From: a bacterium
GTDB lineage: Bacteria; Bacillota; Bacilli; Lactobacillales; Streptococcaceae
Reading direction: 5' to 3'
DNA length: 64,000 nt
Assembly (NCBI GenBank): GCA_905221105.1
Contig: CAJNBW010000008.1
Location: 36,249-100,248, forward strand
Part shown: positions 29,215 to 39,766 of the stretch, piece by piece
Position numbering within the stretch: the first letter of the stretch is position 1
How the letters are laid out: every line of letters begins with the position of its first letter
Made by a program: the position numbers and the translations under genes
Notes under the pieces: model-generated
Seen by the model: the letters and a program-made list of their open reading frames with translations, nothing else
Database searches by the model: none
What the model was told of the DNA's origin: nothing

Positions 29215-30504
29215 TTATTTTATATTCTTAGACAAAATTGCTAGAATTGCCTCGTTATCATTTGTGTTATCTACTTTAATAAGACCTGTATCAATTCTAC
29301 TAAATAATGAATTAATAATGATTAGTCTTTCCTCTTTATCAATATTTGTACCAGCATAAGTCAAAGATTGATAAAATCTAGTTAAAGCTGCTTTCTGTTT
29401 GTATTCTGTGGCTAAATGATGATTTGACATTACGATTTTTATCAGTATTCTAATTATGTAGATAAAGAAAGAAATAACAGAAATAAATATGAATGATTCT
29501 GAAAGAAAAGGAATTTCTTTGATGATATCTAAAGAATAATTATGTATAACTATAATTAATTTTGTCGAAGTAAAAATTAAAGTCAATACAGTTACAATAA
29601 GGATGATAGTCCAATTTCTAGCCTGCTTTATATATTCTGTAGCACGTTCATTCCAGAGTTGTTCGGGTGCCTCTAATGATAGTTTATTCTTATAAGTCTC
29701 CTCTAAATGTTCAAGTTTATCTTTCTTTTCATTTTGCCAACGATTTATTGAGCTTTGAAACTCTTTTAATTCTATGGCCTTATCATCAAATTGTTGTTGA
29801 ATATCATTGTATCTGTTTTCGATAAAAGAGGTAATTTCTTTATATTGTTCATTAGAATTATCAGAAATTTCTTGTAACTTACTGGTTAATGGATATATAA
29901 TATTTTTTTCAAAGTCGAATATATTTTCCCTAATATTAGAGAACTGTTTTCTAAGTAAATACAGAGCCGGATAGAATTGGTATGGATAAGAGCTTGAAAA
30001 ATAATTGCCTATAGAACTTATATTCTTGGAGAGATAGATGTAACTTCTTATCGCTTCTGTAAGATTGTCTGTTGTTTGCTCTATATAGAATGAAACAAAA
30101 TTCTTTATTTTTCGAATTTCTAAATCTTTATCAATAGGTGAATCAATTGATAGTATGTAAACAAGCTTCCCTTGCTCAGTAGTTTCACGACTACTTGACA
30201 AGTTATAATAAAGATAGTTATTTATAGTATCCGTATTTAAGTCGTTAATCTCAGAAAGAAATTTCCTTATGCCATTTATCTTATTATTCATGATTTGCCA
30301 ATTTGAATAATAATTAGATGGTGCTTTTTCTGAAACAATCTTCCAATAATCAAAATTAGTTTTTATTACTTTTTCAATTTGATCAAAAGTAAAAATCGCT
30401 TCACGTTCGTTGAAGTTTATAGTATTGTTACTGTTAATTGTAAATCGAAATAAAATTTTATCATCCAAAAAATTAGATATTTGTTTGCTCGTAAAACTCA
30501 TCAT
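29215..30504 (-). CDS. Coiled-coil membrane protein encoded with an EcoRI-like R-M system
   Basis: A 429-residue protein without assigned function. It has a soluble N-terminal region (about 1-195) and a predicted coiled coil (about 200-275). A LEAPEQLWNERA motif follows (about 277-288), then two membrane helices (about 298-320 and 336-359) and a conserved-looking C-terminus (HHLATEYKQKAALTRFYQ, EERLIIINSLFSRIDTGLIK). It resembles, from memory, DUF6161 proteins. It starts 9 bp after the methylase stop, so it is the third gene of the cassette. Membrane anchoring plus R-M linkage suggests an accessory or separate anti-phage role (inference). Confidence 0.7.
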   Translation of the reverse strand: MMSFTSKQISNFLDDKILFRFTINSNNTINFNEREAIFTFDQIEKVIKTNFDYWKIVSEKAPSNYYSNWQIMNNKINGIRKFLSEINDLNTDTINNYLYYNLSSSRETTEQGKLVYILSIDSPIDKDLEIRKIKNFVSFYIEQTTDNLTEAIRSYIYLSKNISSIGNYFSSSYPYQFYPALYLLRKQFSNIRENIFDFEKNIIYPLTSKLQEISDNSNEQYKEITSFIENRYNDIQQQFDDKAIELKEFQSSINRWQNEKKDKLEHLEETYKNKLSLEAPEQLWNERATEYIKQARNWTIILIVTVLTLIFTSTKLIIVIHNYSLDIIKEIPFLSESFIFISVISFFIYIIRILIKIVMSNHHLATEYKQKAALTRFYQSLTYAGTNIDKEERLIIINSLFSRIDTGLIKVDNTNDNEAILAILSKNIK

Positions 30505-30513
30505 ACTACCAGC

Positions 30514-31500
30514 CTATTTAGTCGTTTGAAACTTCTTATTTTTAATTAATATCCTAAAATAAGTGCTCTTACCATTTATTGATAAATCTTTTCCGTCATC
30601 TCCTTTTCGGAATCCAACAATTTCAAATTGATTTGGATTAAACTTATGAAGAAAAGTTATTGGAACTCCCATAACTCCTCGATAATCATAAGGAATATCT
30701 ACTGTTTTATTGATATTGATACCGTTGTAATTATCGTAGGTTAAATATTGGTTTTCATTATTTTTATACTTTTTGGTAAGAATAATGTCCTCGTGCCTTT
30801 TGAAATTATCTAAATTTGTTAGCCATAAACAGTTATTAGGGGAAACAATTCTTTCACCACGTTCATTTATAGTGGTTTCTGTCCCATAGAGTTCATAGTG
30901 GTCTGGAACGATAAATCCAGAAATACCACGTCCCATATTTATCCCCATCCAAACTTTATTGTTTTCTATGAGTTTAAAAGTTTCTTTGTAAGTAATAGCA
31001 TTAATATTGCCAATGATTAAAAATTGTTTATCATATTGAACAACTTGTGCAAGGAAGTCTCTGAAAAGGGAAAATGGTGGATTTGTTACCACTACATCTG
31101 CTTCTTTTAATAGTTTCATACTTTCCTCACTGCGGAAATCACCGTCACCTTTAAAAAATGTCACGTCATTTAGACTGGGAATAATGACCTCTTCTTTTTT
31201 CCCAGTGTATTCATAGTAAAAACCATTTGAAATTTCTGAATTTAAGCTAAATAAATCAAATTGTTGTTCGATATAACAGGATGCAATCAGCTTTTTCAAA
31301 CCAAGTTCATTAAAATTTTGAGCAAAATATCTATAAAAATTGCTAGTTCTAGGGTCATCACAATTGCAAAATATAACTTTGTTTTTGAAATGTACCTTGT
31401 AATGTTGTAACTCCCTATCTATATCTTGTAGTTGAGTATAGAACTCATCATTTTTATTTTTTTTTGCCTTTCTTAAAAAATCATTTTCGTTTTTTCTCAT
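30514..31500 (-). CDS. EcoRI-like adenine-specific DNA methyltransferase
   Basis: A 328-residue modification methylase resembling M.EcoRI across its N-terminus (LRKAKKNKNDEFYTQ..., then VIFCNCDDPRTSNF..YFAQNF). The catalytic N6-adenine motif is NPPF (about residue 149, VVVTNPPFSLFRDF). M.EcoRI methylates the second A of GAATTC; the same target is expected here. It begins 5 bp after the endonuclease stop, the same R-then-M order as in EcoRI, and is followed by the membrane-protein gene. Confidence 0.92.
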   Translation of the reverse strand: MRKNENDFLRKAKKNKNDEFYTQLQDIDRELQHYKVHFKNKVIFCNCDDPRTSNFYRYFAQNFNELGLKKLIASCYIEQQFDLFSLNSEISNGFYYEYTGKKEEVIIPSLNDVTFFKGDGDFRSEESMKLLKEADVVVTNPPFSLFRDFLAQVVQYDKQFLIIGNINAITYKETFKLIENNKVWMGINMGRGISGFIVPDHYELYGTETTINERGERIVSPNNCLWLTNLDNFKRHEDIILTKKYKNNENQYLTYDNYNGININKTVDIPYDYRGVMGVPITFLHKFNPNQFEIVGFRKGDDGKDLSINGKSTYFRILIKNKKFQTTK

Positions 31501-31504
31501 TATC

Positions 31505-32344
31505 TTATTCCATACTCCTTGTTAATTGGTTAAAAATATCGCTTCCCAAAACTTTAAGAGAAGTCTGAGCCACATCTAACATTATATTAAACATTTCCTG
31601 AGGCTTCCAGTGACTTCCATCACCAGTTGTGTAGATAGAGGTTGCTTGAAGCATTATTGATTTGTCTTTATTTTTTATAAATTTATTTTTGCACAAATTA
31701 GTATTGATTGGCATACCGTAATTAGCGGCAGTTAGTCTGTCTAAGCGGTTTAGTATTCCTGAGTCATGTTCAAGCACCACAGACCGTCCATCTGGGCGTA
31801 TTACAGAAATAGTTTGCGTTAAAAAATTAGAACCTTCTAGAAAAATGATATAAGGGAAATGTTCCTCGGATAGCATAAAATTTGCTATTTCAGCAATATT
31901 TTTATGTGAGCGTTCAATAGCATTTCCGGCAGCCATTAAATCTTGGTCGTTGTTTTTTCCTACTAGTTTACCTGATTTAATATTTTCAATATCCTTTCCT
32001 TGATGTTTAGCTTCTGTTACTAGAACTACACGCCAACTGCCTGAATCATCTTTTACCTCAATGATACCGCCGTCAGGAATAATACTTGCATTCTGTGTAA
32101 ATAAAGTTTTTCCTAAATCTTTATCCAGCTTACTAAGATAATGATTAATCTCCTTTTTACTAACTGATTTTCTAAATCTAAACTCTAACATCGGATATAA
32201 TTCCTCTAGTTTCGATTTTACTAGATGAGAGATAGTGCCTACGGCAATATCATGAGATTTTGCATCTTCTCCGAATATACCTACTACTCCTCTTGAATCT
32301 TTATGTTGGTTAGTTAGACGATTAGATTGATTCTTTTTAGCCAT
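31505..32344 (-). CDS. EcoRI-like type II restriction endonuclease
   Basis: A 279-residue endonuclease (R.EcoRI has 277). It aligns by eye over its whole length with R.EcoRI. The PD-D/E-K catalytic residues Asp91, Glu111 and Lys113 (VVLVTEAKHQGKD), the recognition segment MAAGNAIER (137-145, with Asn141 and Arg145), and Arg200 and Arg203 (NRLDR) fall at the same numbers as in EcoRI. Predicted target GAATTC, cut after G. The start at 32344 follows GGGGAG. It is low-GC, first in the R-M cassette, and was probably acquired horizontally. Confidence 0.95.
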   Translation of the reverse strand: MAKKNQSNRLTNQHKDSRGVVGIFGEDAKSHDIAVGTISHLVKSKLEELYPMLEFRFRKSVSKKEINHYLSKLDKDLGKTLFTQNASIIPDGGIIEVKDDSGSWRVVLVTEAKHQGKDIENIKSGKLVGKNNDQDLMAAGNAIERSHKNIAEIANFMLSEEHFPYIIFLEGSNFLTQTISVIRPDGRSVVLEHDSGILNRLDRLTAANYGMPINTNLCKNKFIKNKDKSIMLQATSIYTTGDGSHWKPQEMFNIMLDVAQTSLKVLGSDIFNQLTRSME

Positions 32345-32393
32345 AAAATTCTCCCCTTTTTTATATTTTGAGGTGTTTTTAGTTATTAACAAT

Positions 32394-32399
32394 ATTATA
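32394..32399 (-). promoter_or_regulatory. -10 of the R-M cassette promoter
   Basis: On the minus strand TATAAT with an extended TGA is found ~50 bp before the endonuclease ATG. The best -35 (TTTAAT, 17 bp upstream) is weak. No controller-protein (C-protein) gene or C-box is evident. Confidence 0.55.
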
Positions 32400-32583
32400 T
32401 CACACTATGAATGGGTATTAAATAATTGCATTATGTAAACTTTTCATATCGTAAATCTTAGAAAAATACTCTTATTAGCTACTTCTTCATTAAAATAGGT
32501 TATTAAATCTAACTTTTGAGGCCTTTTTTGTGAAATTCACACAATCTCCTCACATTTTTTTAAAAATTAAAAAAAGTTGATGA

Positions 32584-34170
<1,587 letters not shown>

Positions 34171-34211
34171 TACTGGAAGAATAAAGCGACTTAGTTAGAA
34201 AGTGTGTAAAT

Positions 34212-36038
34212 ATGGAATTTTCAAAGAAAACACGTGAATTATCAATTAAAAAAATGCAGGAACGCACCCTGGACCTCTTGATTATCGGTGGAGGAATCAC
34301 AGGGGCTGGTGTAGCCTTGCAGGCGGCAGCCAGTGGTCTTGAGACTGGTTTGATTGAAATGCAAGACTTCGCAGAAGGGACATCTAGCCGTTCAACTAAA
34401 TTGGTTCACGGAGGACTTCGTTACCTTAAGCAATTTGACGTAGAAGTGGTATCAGATACGGTTTCTGAACGTGCAGTGGTTCAACAAATCGCACCACACA
34501 TTCCAAAACCGGACCCAATGCTCTTACCAGTTTACGATGAAGATGGAGCAACCTTTAGCCTCTTCCGTCTTAAAGTAGCCATGGACTTGTACGACCTCTT
34601 GGCAGGAGTTAACAACACACCAGCTGCTAATAAGGTCTTGAGCAAGGAAGAAGTTTTGGAACGCCAGCCAAACTTGAAGAAGGAAGGCTTGGTAGGAGGT
34701 GGGGTTTACCTTGACTTCCGTAACAACGATGCGCGTCTCGTGATTGAAAATATCAAACGTGCCAACCAAGACGGTGCCCTCATTGCCAACCACGTGAAGG
34801 CAGAAGGCTTCCTCTTTGACGAAAGTGGCAAGATTACAGGTGTTGTAGCTCGTGATCTCTTGACAGACCAAGTCTTTGAAATCAAAGCTCGTCTGGTTAT
34901 CAACACGACAGGCCCTTGGAGCGACAAGGTACGCAATTTGTCTAATAAGGGAACCCAATTCTCACAAATGCGTCCAACTAAGGGAGTTCACCTGGTAGTG
35001 GATTCAAGCAAGATCAAGGTTTCACAGCCAGTTTACTTTGACACAGGTTTGGGTGATGGCCGTATGGTCTTTGTTCTCCCACGTGAAAACAAGACTTACT
35101 TTGGTACAACCGATACAGACTACACAGGTGATTTGGAACATCCAAAAGTAACTCAAGAAGATGTAGATTACCTACTTGGCATTGTCAACAACCGCTTCCC
35201 AGAAGCGAATATTACAGTTGCTGACATTGAAAGTAGCTGGGCAGGTCTTCGTCCATTGATCGCAGGTAATAGCGCTTCTGACTACAATGGTGGAAATAAC
35301 GGAACCATTAGCGATGAAAGCTTTAACAACTTGATTGCGACTGTTGAATCTTATCTCTCTAAAGAAAAAACGCGTGAAGATGTTGAGTCTGCCGTCAGCA
35401 AGCTTGAAAGCAGTACCTCTGAGAAACATTTGGACCCATCTGCAGTTTCTCGTGGTTCTAGCTTGGACCGAGATGATAATGGTCTCTTGACCCTTGCTGG
35501 TGGTAAAATCACAGACTACCGTAAGATGGCTGAAGGAGCTATGGAGCGCGTGGTTGACATCCTCAAAGCAGAATTTGACCGTAGCTTTAAACTGATCAAC
35601 TCTAAGACTTACCCGGTTTCAGGTGGGGAATTGAACCCAGCAAATGTGGACTCAGAAATCGAAGCCTTTGCGCAACTTGGAGTGTCACGTGGTTTGGATA
35701 GCAAGGAAGCTCATTACCTAGCAAATCTTTACGGTTCAAATGCACCGAAAGTCTTTGCTCTTGCTCATAGTTTGGAACAAGCACCAGGGCTTAGCTTGGC
35801 AGATACTTTGTCACTTCACTATGCAATGCGCAATGAGTTGGCTCTTAGTCCGGTTGACTTCCTTCTTCGTCGTACCAACCATATGCTCTTTATGCGTGAT
35901 AGTTTGGATAGCATCGTTGAGCCAGTTTTGGATGAAATGGGACGATTCTATGACTGGACAGAAGTGGAAAAAGCAGCTTACCGTGCGGATGTCGAAGCGG
36001 CTCTTGCCAACAACGATTTAGCAGAATTAAAAAATTAA
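34212..36038 (+). CDS. glpO: Alpha-glycerophosphate oxidase
   Basis: FAD enzyme of 608 residues that oxidises glycerol 3-phosphate to dihydroxyacetone phosphate, using O2 and making H2O2, a lactic-acid-bacterial alternative to GlpD. The FAD-binding motif is LLIIGGGITGAGVAL (about 20-34), followed by GTSSRSTKLVHGGLRYLKQFD. It has the extra insert region (about 345-420) typical of streptococcal GlpO. It lies 41 bp after glpK. Confidence 0.97.
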   Translation: MEFSKKTRELSIKKMQERTLDLLIIGGGITGAGVALQAAASGLETGLIEMQDFAEGTSSRSTKLVHGGLRYLKQFDVEVVSDTVSERAVVQQIAPHIPKPDPMLLPVYDEDGATFSLFRLKVAMDLYDLLAGVNNTPAANKVLSKEEVLERQPNLKKEGLVGGGVYLDFRNNDARLVIENIKRANQDGALIANHVKAEGFLFDESGKITGVVARDLLTDQVFEIKARLVINTTGPWSDKVRNLSNKGTQFSQMRPTKGVHLVVDSSKIKVSQPVYFDTGLGDGRMVFVLPRENKTYFGTTDTDYTGDLEHPKVTQEDVDYLLGIVNNRFPEANITVADIESSWAGLRPLIAGNSASDYNGGNNGTISDESFNNLIATVESYLSKEKTREDVESAVSKLESSTSEKHLDPSAVSRGSSLDRDDNGLLTLAGGKITDYRKMAEGAMERVVDILKAEFDRSFKLINSKTYPVSGGELNPANVDSEIEAFAQLGVSRGLDSKEAHYLANLYGSNAPKVFALAHSLEQAPGLSLADTLSLHYAMRNELALSPVDFLLRRTNHMLFMRDSLDSIVEPVLDEMGRFYDWTEVEKAAYRADVEAALANNDLAELKN

Positions 36039-36059
36039 GAAAAAATAAAAGAGGTGGAG

Positions 36060-36094
36060 GGCAGGACTCCTTGTCGCCCGTCCCTTCTTTTTAA
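36060..36094 (+). other. Possible hairpin between glpO and glpF
   Basis: A G-rich then C-rich stretch (GGAGGGCAGGAC ... GTCGCCCGTCC) followed by T5 could form an imperfect attenuator stem in the 69-bp gap. It may lower glpF relative to glpO. The pairing has mismatches. Confidence 0.4.
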
Positions 36095-36107
36095 TGGAGA
36101 CAGAAAG

Positions 36108-36812
36108 ATGATGAATGAATTATTTGGAGAATTTCTAGGGACTTTAATCCTGATTCTTCTAGGGAATGGTGTTGTTGCAGGTGTAGTTCTTCCTAAAACA
36201 AAGAGCAACAGTGCAGGTTGGATTGTGATTACCATGGGTTGGGGGATTGCAGTTGCGGTTGCGGTCTTTGTATCTGGCAAGCTCAGTCCAGCTCATTTAA
36301 ACCCAGCTGTGACAATTGGTGTGGCTTTAAAAGGTGGTTTGCCTTGGGCTTCCGTTTTCCCTTACATCCTAGCTCAGTTTGCAGGAGCCATGCTCGGTCA
36401 GATTTTGGTTTGGTTGCAATTCAAACCGCATTATGAGGCAGAAGAAAATGCAGGAAATATTTTGGCTACTTTCAGCACAGGACCAGCTATCAAAGATACT
36501 GTATCAAACTTGATAAGTGAAATCCTTGGAACTTTTGTATTGGTCTTGACAATCTTTGCTTTGGGTCTTTACGATTTTCAGGCAGGTATCGGAACCTTTG
36601 CAGTGGGGACCTTGATTGTTGGTATCGGTCTTTCACTAGGTGGGACAACAGGCTATGCCTTGAACCCTGCGCGTGACCTTGGCCCTCGTATCATGCACAG
36701 TATCCTTCCAATTTCAAACAAGGGAGACGGAGACTGGTCTTATGCCTGGATTCCTGTTGTAGGACCTGTTATCGGTGCAGCCTTGGCCGTGCTTGTATTC
36801 TCACTTTTCTAA
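36108..36812 (+). CDS. glpF: Glycerol uptake facilitator (aquaglyceroporin)
   Basis: MIP-family channel of 234 residues with six membrane helices and the two NPA-type half-helices: HLNPAVTIG (first) and ALNPARDLGPR (second). Passive glycerol entry supplies GlpK. The start at 36108 (ATGATG) follows GGAGACAGAAAG; the longer frame from 36054 covers the intergenic hairpin. It ends the glp operon; a terminator follows. Confidence 0.96.
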   Translation: MMNELFGEFLGTLILILLGNGVVAGVVLPKTKSNSAGWIVITMGWGIAVAVAVFVSGKLSPAHLNPAVTIGVALKGGLPWASVFPYILAQFAGAMLGQILVWLQFKPHYEAEENAGNILATFSTGPAIKDTVSNLISEILGTFVLVLTIFALGLYDFQAGIGTFAVGTLIVGIGLSLGGTTGYALNPARDLGPRIMHSILPISNKGDGDWSYAWIPVVGPVIGAALAVLVFSLF

Positions 36813-36832
36813 TCTAGAAAAAAATTATTTTG

Positions 36833-36867
36833 ATAGAGCTTGAGATGAAAATCTCAGGCTTTTTTCA
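36833..36867 (+). terminator. glpF terminator
   Basis: AGCTTGAGAT / ATCTCAGGCT stem, then T6, 20 bp after the glpF stop. The following CATTGAGTATAA resembles a boxC end but is too short to call a BOX element. Confidence 0.85.
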
Positions 36868-37054
36868 TTGAGTATAACTTCTTAGAGATAGCCACCAACG
36901 ATAATAATCTCTCCTTAAAAAAGTAGGAATAATAAAGGCAATAGCTTTTTCTTTTTCATGTGAAAAACCTCACTTTTATTTTCTTCTATTTTATGCTAAA
37001 ATATTAAAAATCAAATTTTAATTCCAAAGTTGGCAACTAAGATAGGAGAGCTAT

Positions 37055-38233
37055 ATGTCTAATTCATTTATCAAGTTGTTAGTCTCTCAATTGTTTGCAA
37101 ATTTAGCAGATATTTTCTTTAGAGTAACCATCATTGCTAACATATACATTATTTCAAAATCAGTAATTGCCACATCACTAGTTCCCATTTTAATAGGGGT
37201 ATCCTCTTTTGTTGCGAGTCTTTTAGTTCCTTTAGTTACTAAAAGGTTAGCGCTAAATAGGGTTTTATCTTTATCTCAATTTGGAAAGACTATATTATTA
37301 ACGATACTGGTAGGAATGTTTACCGTAATGCAATCAGTAGCGCCTTTGGTAACCTATCTATTTGTTGTGGCAATTTCCATATTAGATGGTTTTGCTGCAC
37401 CTGTTTCCTATGCTATTGTGCCACGCTATGCGACCGATTTGGGTAAGGCTAATTCAGCCTTATCAATGAGTGGTGAAGCTGTTCAGTTAGTGGGTTGGGG
37501 ATTAGGTGGACTCTTGTTTGCAACAATTGGTCTCTTACCTACCACGTTTATCATTTTAATCTTGTATATCATTTCTAGCTTTCTGATGTTATTTCTTCCG
37601 AAGGCTGAAGTGGAGGTGTTAGAGTCAGAAACTAATCTTGAAATTTTGCTCAAAGGTTGGAAGTTAGTTGCTAGAGATCCTAGATTAAGACTTTTTGTAT
37701 CAGCAAATTTATTTGAAATTTTCTCAAATACGATTTGGGTTTCGTCTATTATACTTGTTTTTGTAACTGAGTTATTAAATAAAACGGAAAGTTACTGGGG
37801 ATATTCTAATACAGCATACTCTATTGGGATTATAATTAGTGGCTTAATTGCTTTTAGGCTATCTGAAAAGTTCCTCGCTGCTAAATGGGAAAGTATTCTT
37901 TTTTCTCTTGTAGCTATGGCAATAGTGACACTGACTATTCTATTTTTTCCAAATGCACAGATGTTTTTATTATTTTCAGCTTTAGTTGGTATATTATCGC
38001 AACTAAAAGAAGTTCCTGAAAGTGTATTTCTTCAGGAAACAGTAGAGGAAAATAACTTGGTTAATGTCTATTCCGTTCTTGAAGTGATTTCGACATTAGC
38101 ATTTTCAGTATTTGTTTTACTAATGAGCTATATTACTGAGAATTTTGGTATTAGCATCAGTTTTTGGCTATCAGCAATTTGTCTGATAATAGAAGCTGTT
38201 TTAATCTATATCAGACGAGACTATTTTAAATGA
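37055..38233 (+). CDS. MFS transporter (efflux type)
   Basis: A 392-residue membrane protein with about 12 hydrophobic segments, of the major facilitator superfamily. The N-terminus (FIKLLVSQLFANLADIFFRV) and the overall layout resemble the macrolide-efflux-like MFS proteins of Firmicutes, but no substrate motif identifies a drug. It has a good ribosome site (ATAGGAGAG) and AT-rich flanks. It is monocistronic, between glpF and the accessory dlt locus. Confidence 0.8.
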   Translation: MSNSFIKLLVSQLFANLADIFFRVTIIANIYIISKSVIATSLVPILIGVSSFVASLLVPLVTKRLALNRVLSLSQFGKTILLTILVGMFTVMQSVAPLVTYLFVVAISILDGFAAPVSYAIVPRYATDLGKANSALSMSGEAVQLVGWGLGGLLFATIGLLPTTFIILILYIISSFLMLFLPKAEVEVLESETNLEILLKGWKLVARDPRLRLFVSANLFEIFSNTIWVSSIILVFVTELLNKTESYWGYSNTAYSIGIIISGLIAFRLSEKFLAAKWESILFSLVAMAIVTLTILFFPNAQMFLLFSALVGILSQLKEVPESVFLQETVEENNLVNVYSVLEVISTLAFSVFVLLMSYITENFGISISFWLSAICLIIEAVLIYIRRDYFK

Positions 38234-38462
38234 GAGACTTTTTCCCAACCTCATAATTTTTTAAAGTTTATATACTGGTGTTGATTACTATTTCAGTTAA
38301 AAAGTTAGAATCCTTTACCGGTTCCTTCATAAATTTTTTGTTCTTGAATTTTATTTATTGTGTGAATAATTTTGTCTCATTATTGGGGTTCAGTACTAAG
38401 AGTCAGTTGGATTTTTTATTTTAAGAAATGAAATAATAGAAGTATTTATAGTTTTTAAATTA
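38234..38462. other. Intergenic stretch without recognised features
   Basis: A 229-bp AT-rich sequence between the MFS gene and the promoter of the second dlt locus. I see no gene, strong hairpin or known repeat. Confidence 0.5.
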
Positions 38463-38471
38463 TGATATAAT
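38463..38471 (+). promoter_or_regulatory. Extended -10 promoter of the second dlt locus
   Basis: TGA TATAAT is an extended -10, ~95 bp before the dltB-like ATG; no good -35. The leader between contains CTATCC/GGATAG-like complementary bits but no clear known riboswitch. Confidence 0.6.
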
Positions 38472-38564
38472 GAATAAAGTTAACTATCCTTGGTAATATG
38501 ATAGGAACTAATCCTAAAAAGATAAATCAAGAGATGAGAAAAAGAAAAAAGGAGTTTGGCTGGT

Positions 38565-39719
38565 ATGAATTATTTCGAGGGGAATGAGTTTTTCCTTCTC
38601 TTGTTTGTAGTTTTACTGATTGGTTTTGTGGTAAACTTTTTTGAAAAACGTAAGGACTACTATATTTTGGCGCTCTCCCTCTTATTTGCAGGAGCTATCT
38701 ATGGTAAGAGCCGAGCGATGATTGTCTATTTGCTCGCCTTTATCGTCTACCAATATTTTCTGGTTTTTCTAGCACAGAGGATAGAGGTAAAGTGGCTGAA
38801 ACCACTGGTTTTCCTTTCCATTCTTCCTTTGGTGATCAATAAAGTCTTTGCCCTGACTTCTCTGCATTTGTTGACCTTTATTGGAATTTCTTACATGTCC
38901 TTTAAGACCATTCAGATCATGCTAGAGATATCGGATGGCTTAATCAAAGAAAAAATCAGTGTAAAAGATTATCTACAGTTTTTGCTCTTTTTCCCAACAG
39001 TTAGTGCTGGTCCAATTGATCGGAGTAGGAGATTTTTAAAAGAGATAAACGAGGTCATGCCACGAAAAGAGTATCTAGAGTTAGCAGGGGACGGTGTGTA
39101 TCGTATCGTTCTAGGACTCCTTTACAAGATTGTTTTATCAACCTATGTTTACCAGATGTTACTCGCTCTAAATAATACGGGCACAGTCGTTTACTCAATC
39201 AAGTATATGTACCTCTATACCTTGTATCTGTTTTTTGACTTTGCAGGCTACAGTCTAATGGCCGTTGGAAGTAGTAATATTCTAGGTATTCAGACACCGA
39301 TGAACTTTAACAAACCTTTCTTGAGTGTCGATATCAAAGATTTCTGGACTAGATGGCATATCACCTTGTCGACCTGGTTGAGAGATTTTGTATTTTCAAG
39401 AGTATTGATGCAGGTTATCAGGAAAAAATGGTTTAAAAATAGACTACATAATGCAACCTATGCCTATATGGTCAATATGTTGGTCATGGGTTTTTGGCAT
39501 GGTCTTAGTGTTAGCTACATTGTTTATGGTTTTTACCATGGTGTCTTGATGGCTGGATTTGAAGTGTATCAAAAGAAAAGCAATTTTTATAAGAAAAATA
39601 AAAACAAAAAATGGTATAAGCTACTAAGTTGGTTTGTGACCATGAATTTGGTTATGGTTGGTTTCTTTATCTTTTCAGGTGAACCCTATAAAATCTTACT
39701 GACGACTTTAAAGAGATAA
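38565..39719 (+). CDS. MBOAT O-acyltransferase, DltB paralogue
   Basis: A 384-residue multi-pass membrane acyltransferase resembling DltB at lower length (DltB here has 414). It keeps the MBOAT signature region FNKPFLSVDIKDFWTRWHITLSTWLRDFVF and the catalytic His312 in MGFWHGLSVSYIVYG, equivalent to His336 of DltB. DltB moves D-alanine from DltC toward the outer face. The ATG at 38565 has GGAG 10 bp upstream. It is first in a three-gene locus with DltD-like and DltX-like genes but no dltA or dltC. Confidence 0.88.
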   Translation: MNYFEGNEFFLLLFVVLLIGFVVNFFEKRKDYYILALSLLFAGAIYGKSRAMIVYLLAFIVYQYFLVFLAQRIEVKWLKPLVFLSILPLVINKVFALTSLHLLTFIGISYMSFKTIQIMLEISDGLIKEKISVKDYLQFLLFFPTVSAGPIDRSRRFLKEINEVMPRKEYLELAGDGVYRIVLGLLYKIVLSTYVYQMLLALNNTGTVVYSIKYMYLYTLYLFFDFAGYSLMAVGSSNILGIQTPMNFNKPFLSVDIKDFWTRWHITLSTWLRDFVFSRVLMQVIRKKWFKNRLHNATYAYMVNMLVMGFWHGLSVSYIVYGFYHGVLMAGFEVYQKKSNFYKKNKNKKWYKLLSWFVTMNLVMVGFFIFSGEPYKILLTTLKR

Positions 39720-39766
39720 GAGATTGAGAAGAAATCGGACAGATCGAAGGGATAGGATAAAACGAG

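Noticed and set aside
36868..36880. A second BOX element after glpF
   Set aside because: Only ~12 bases (CATTGAGTATAA) match the boxC end; no boxA or boxB is present.
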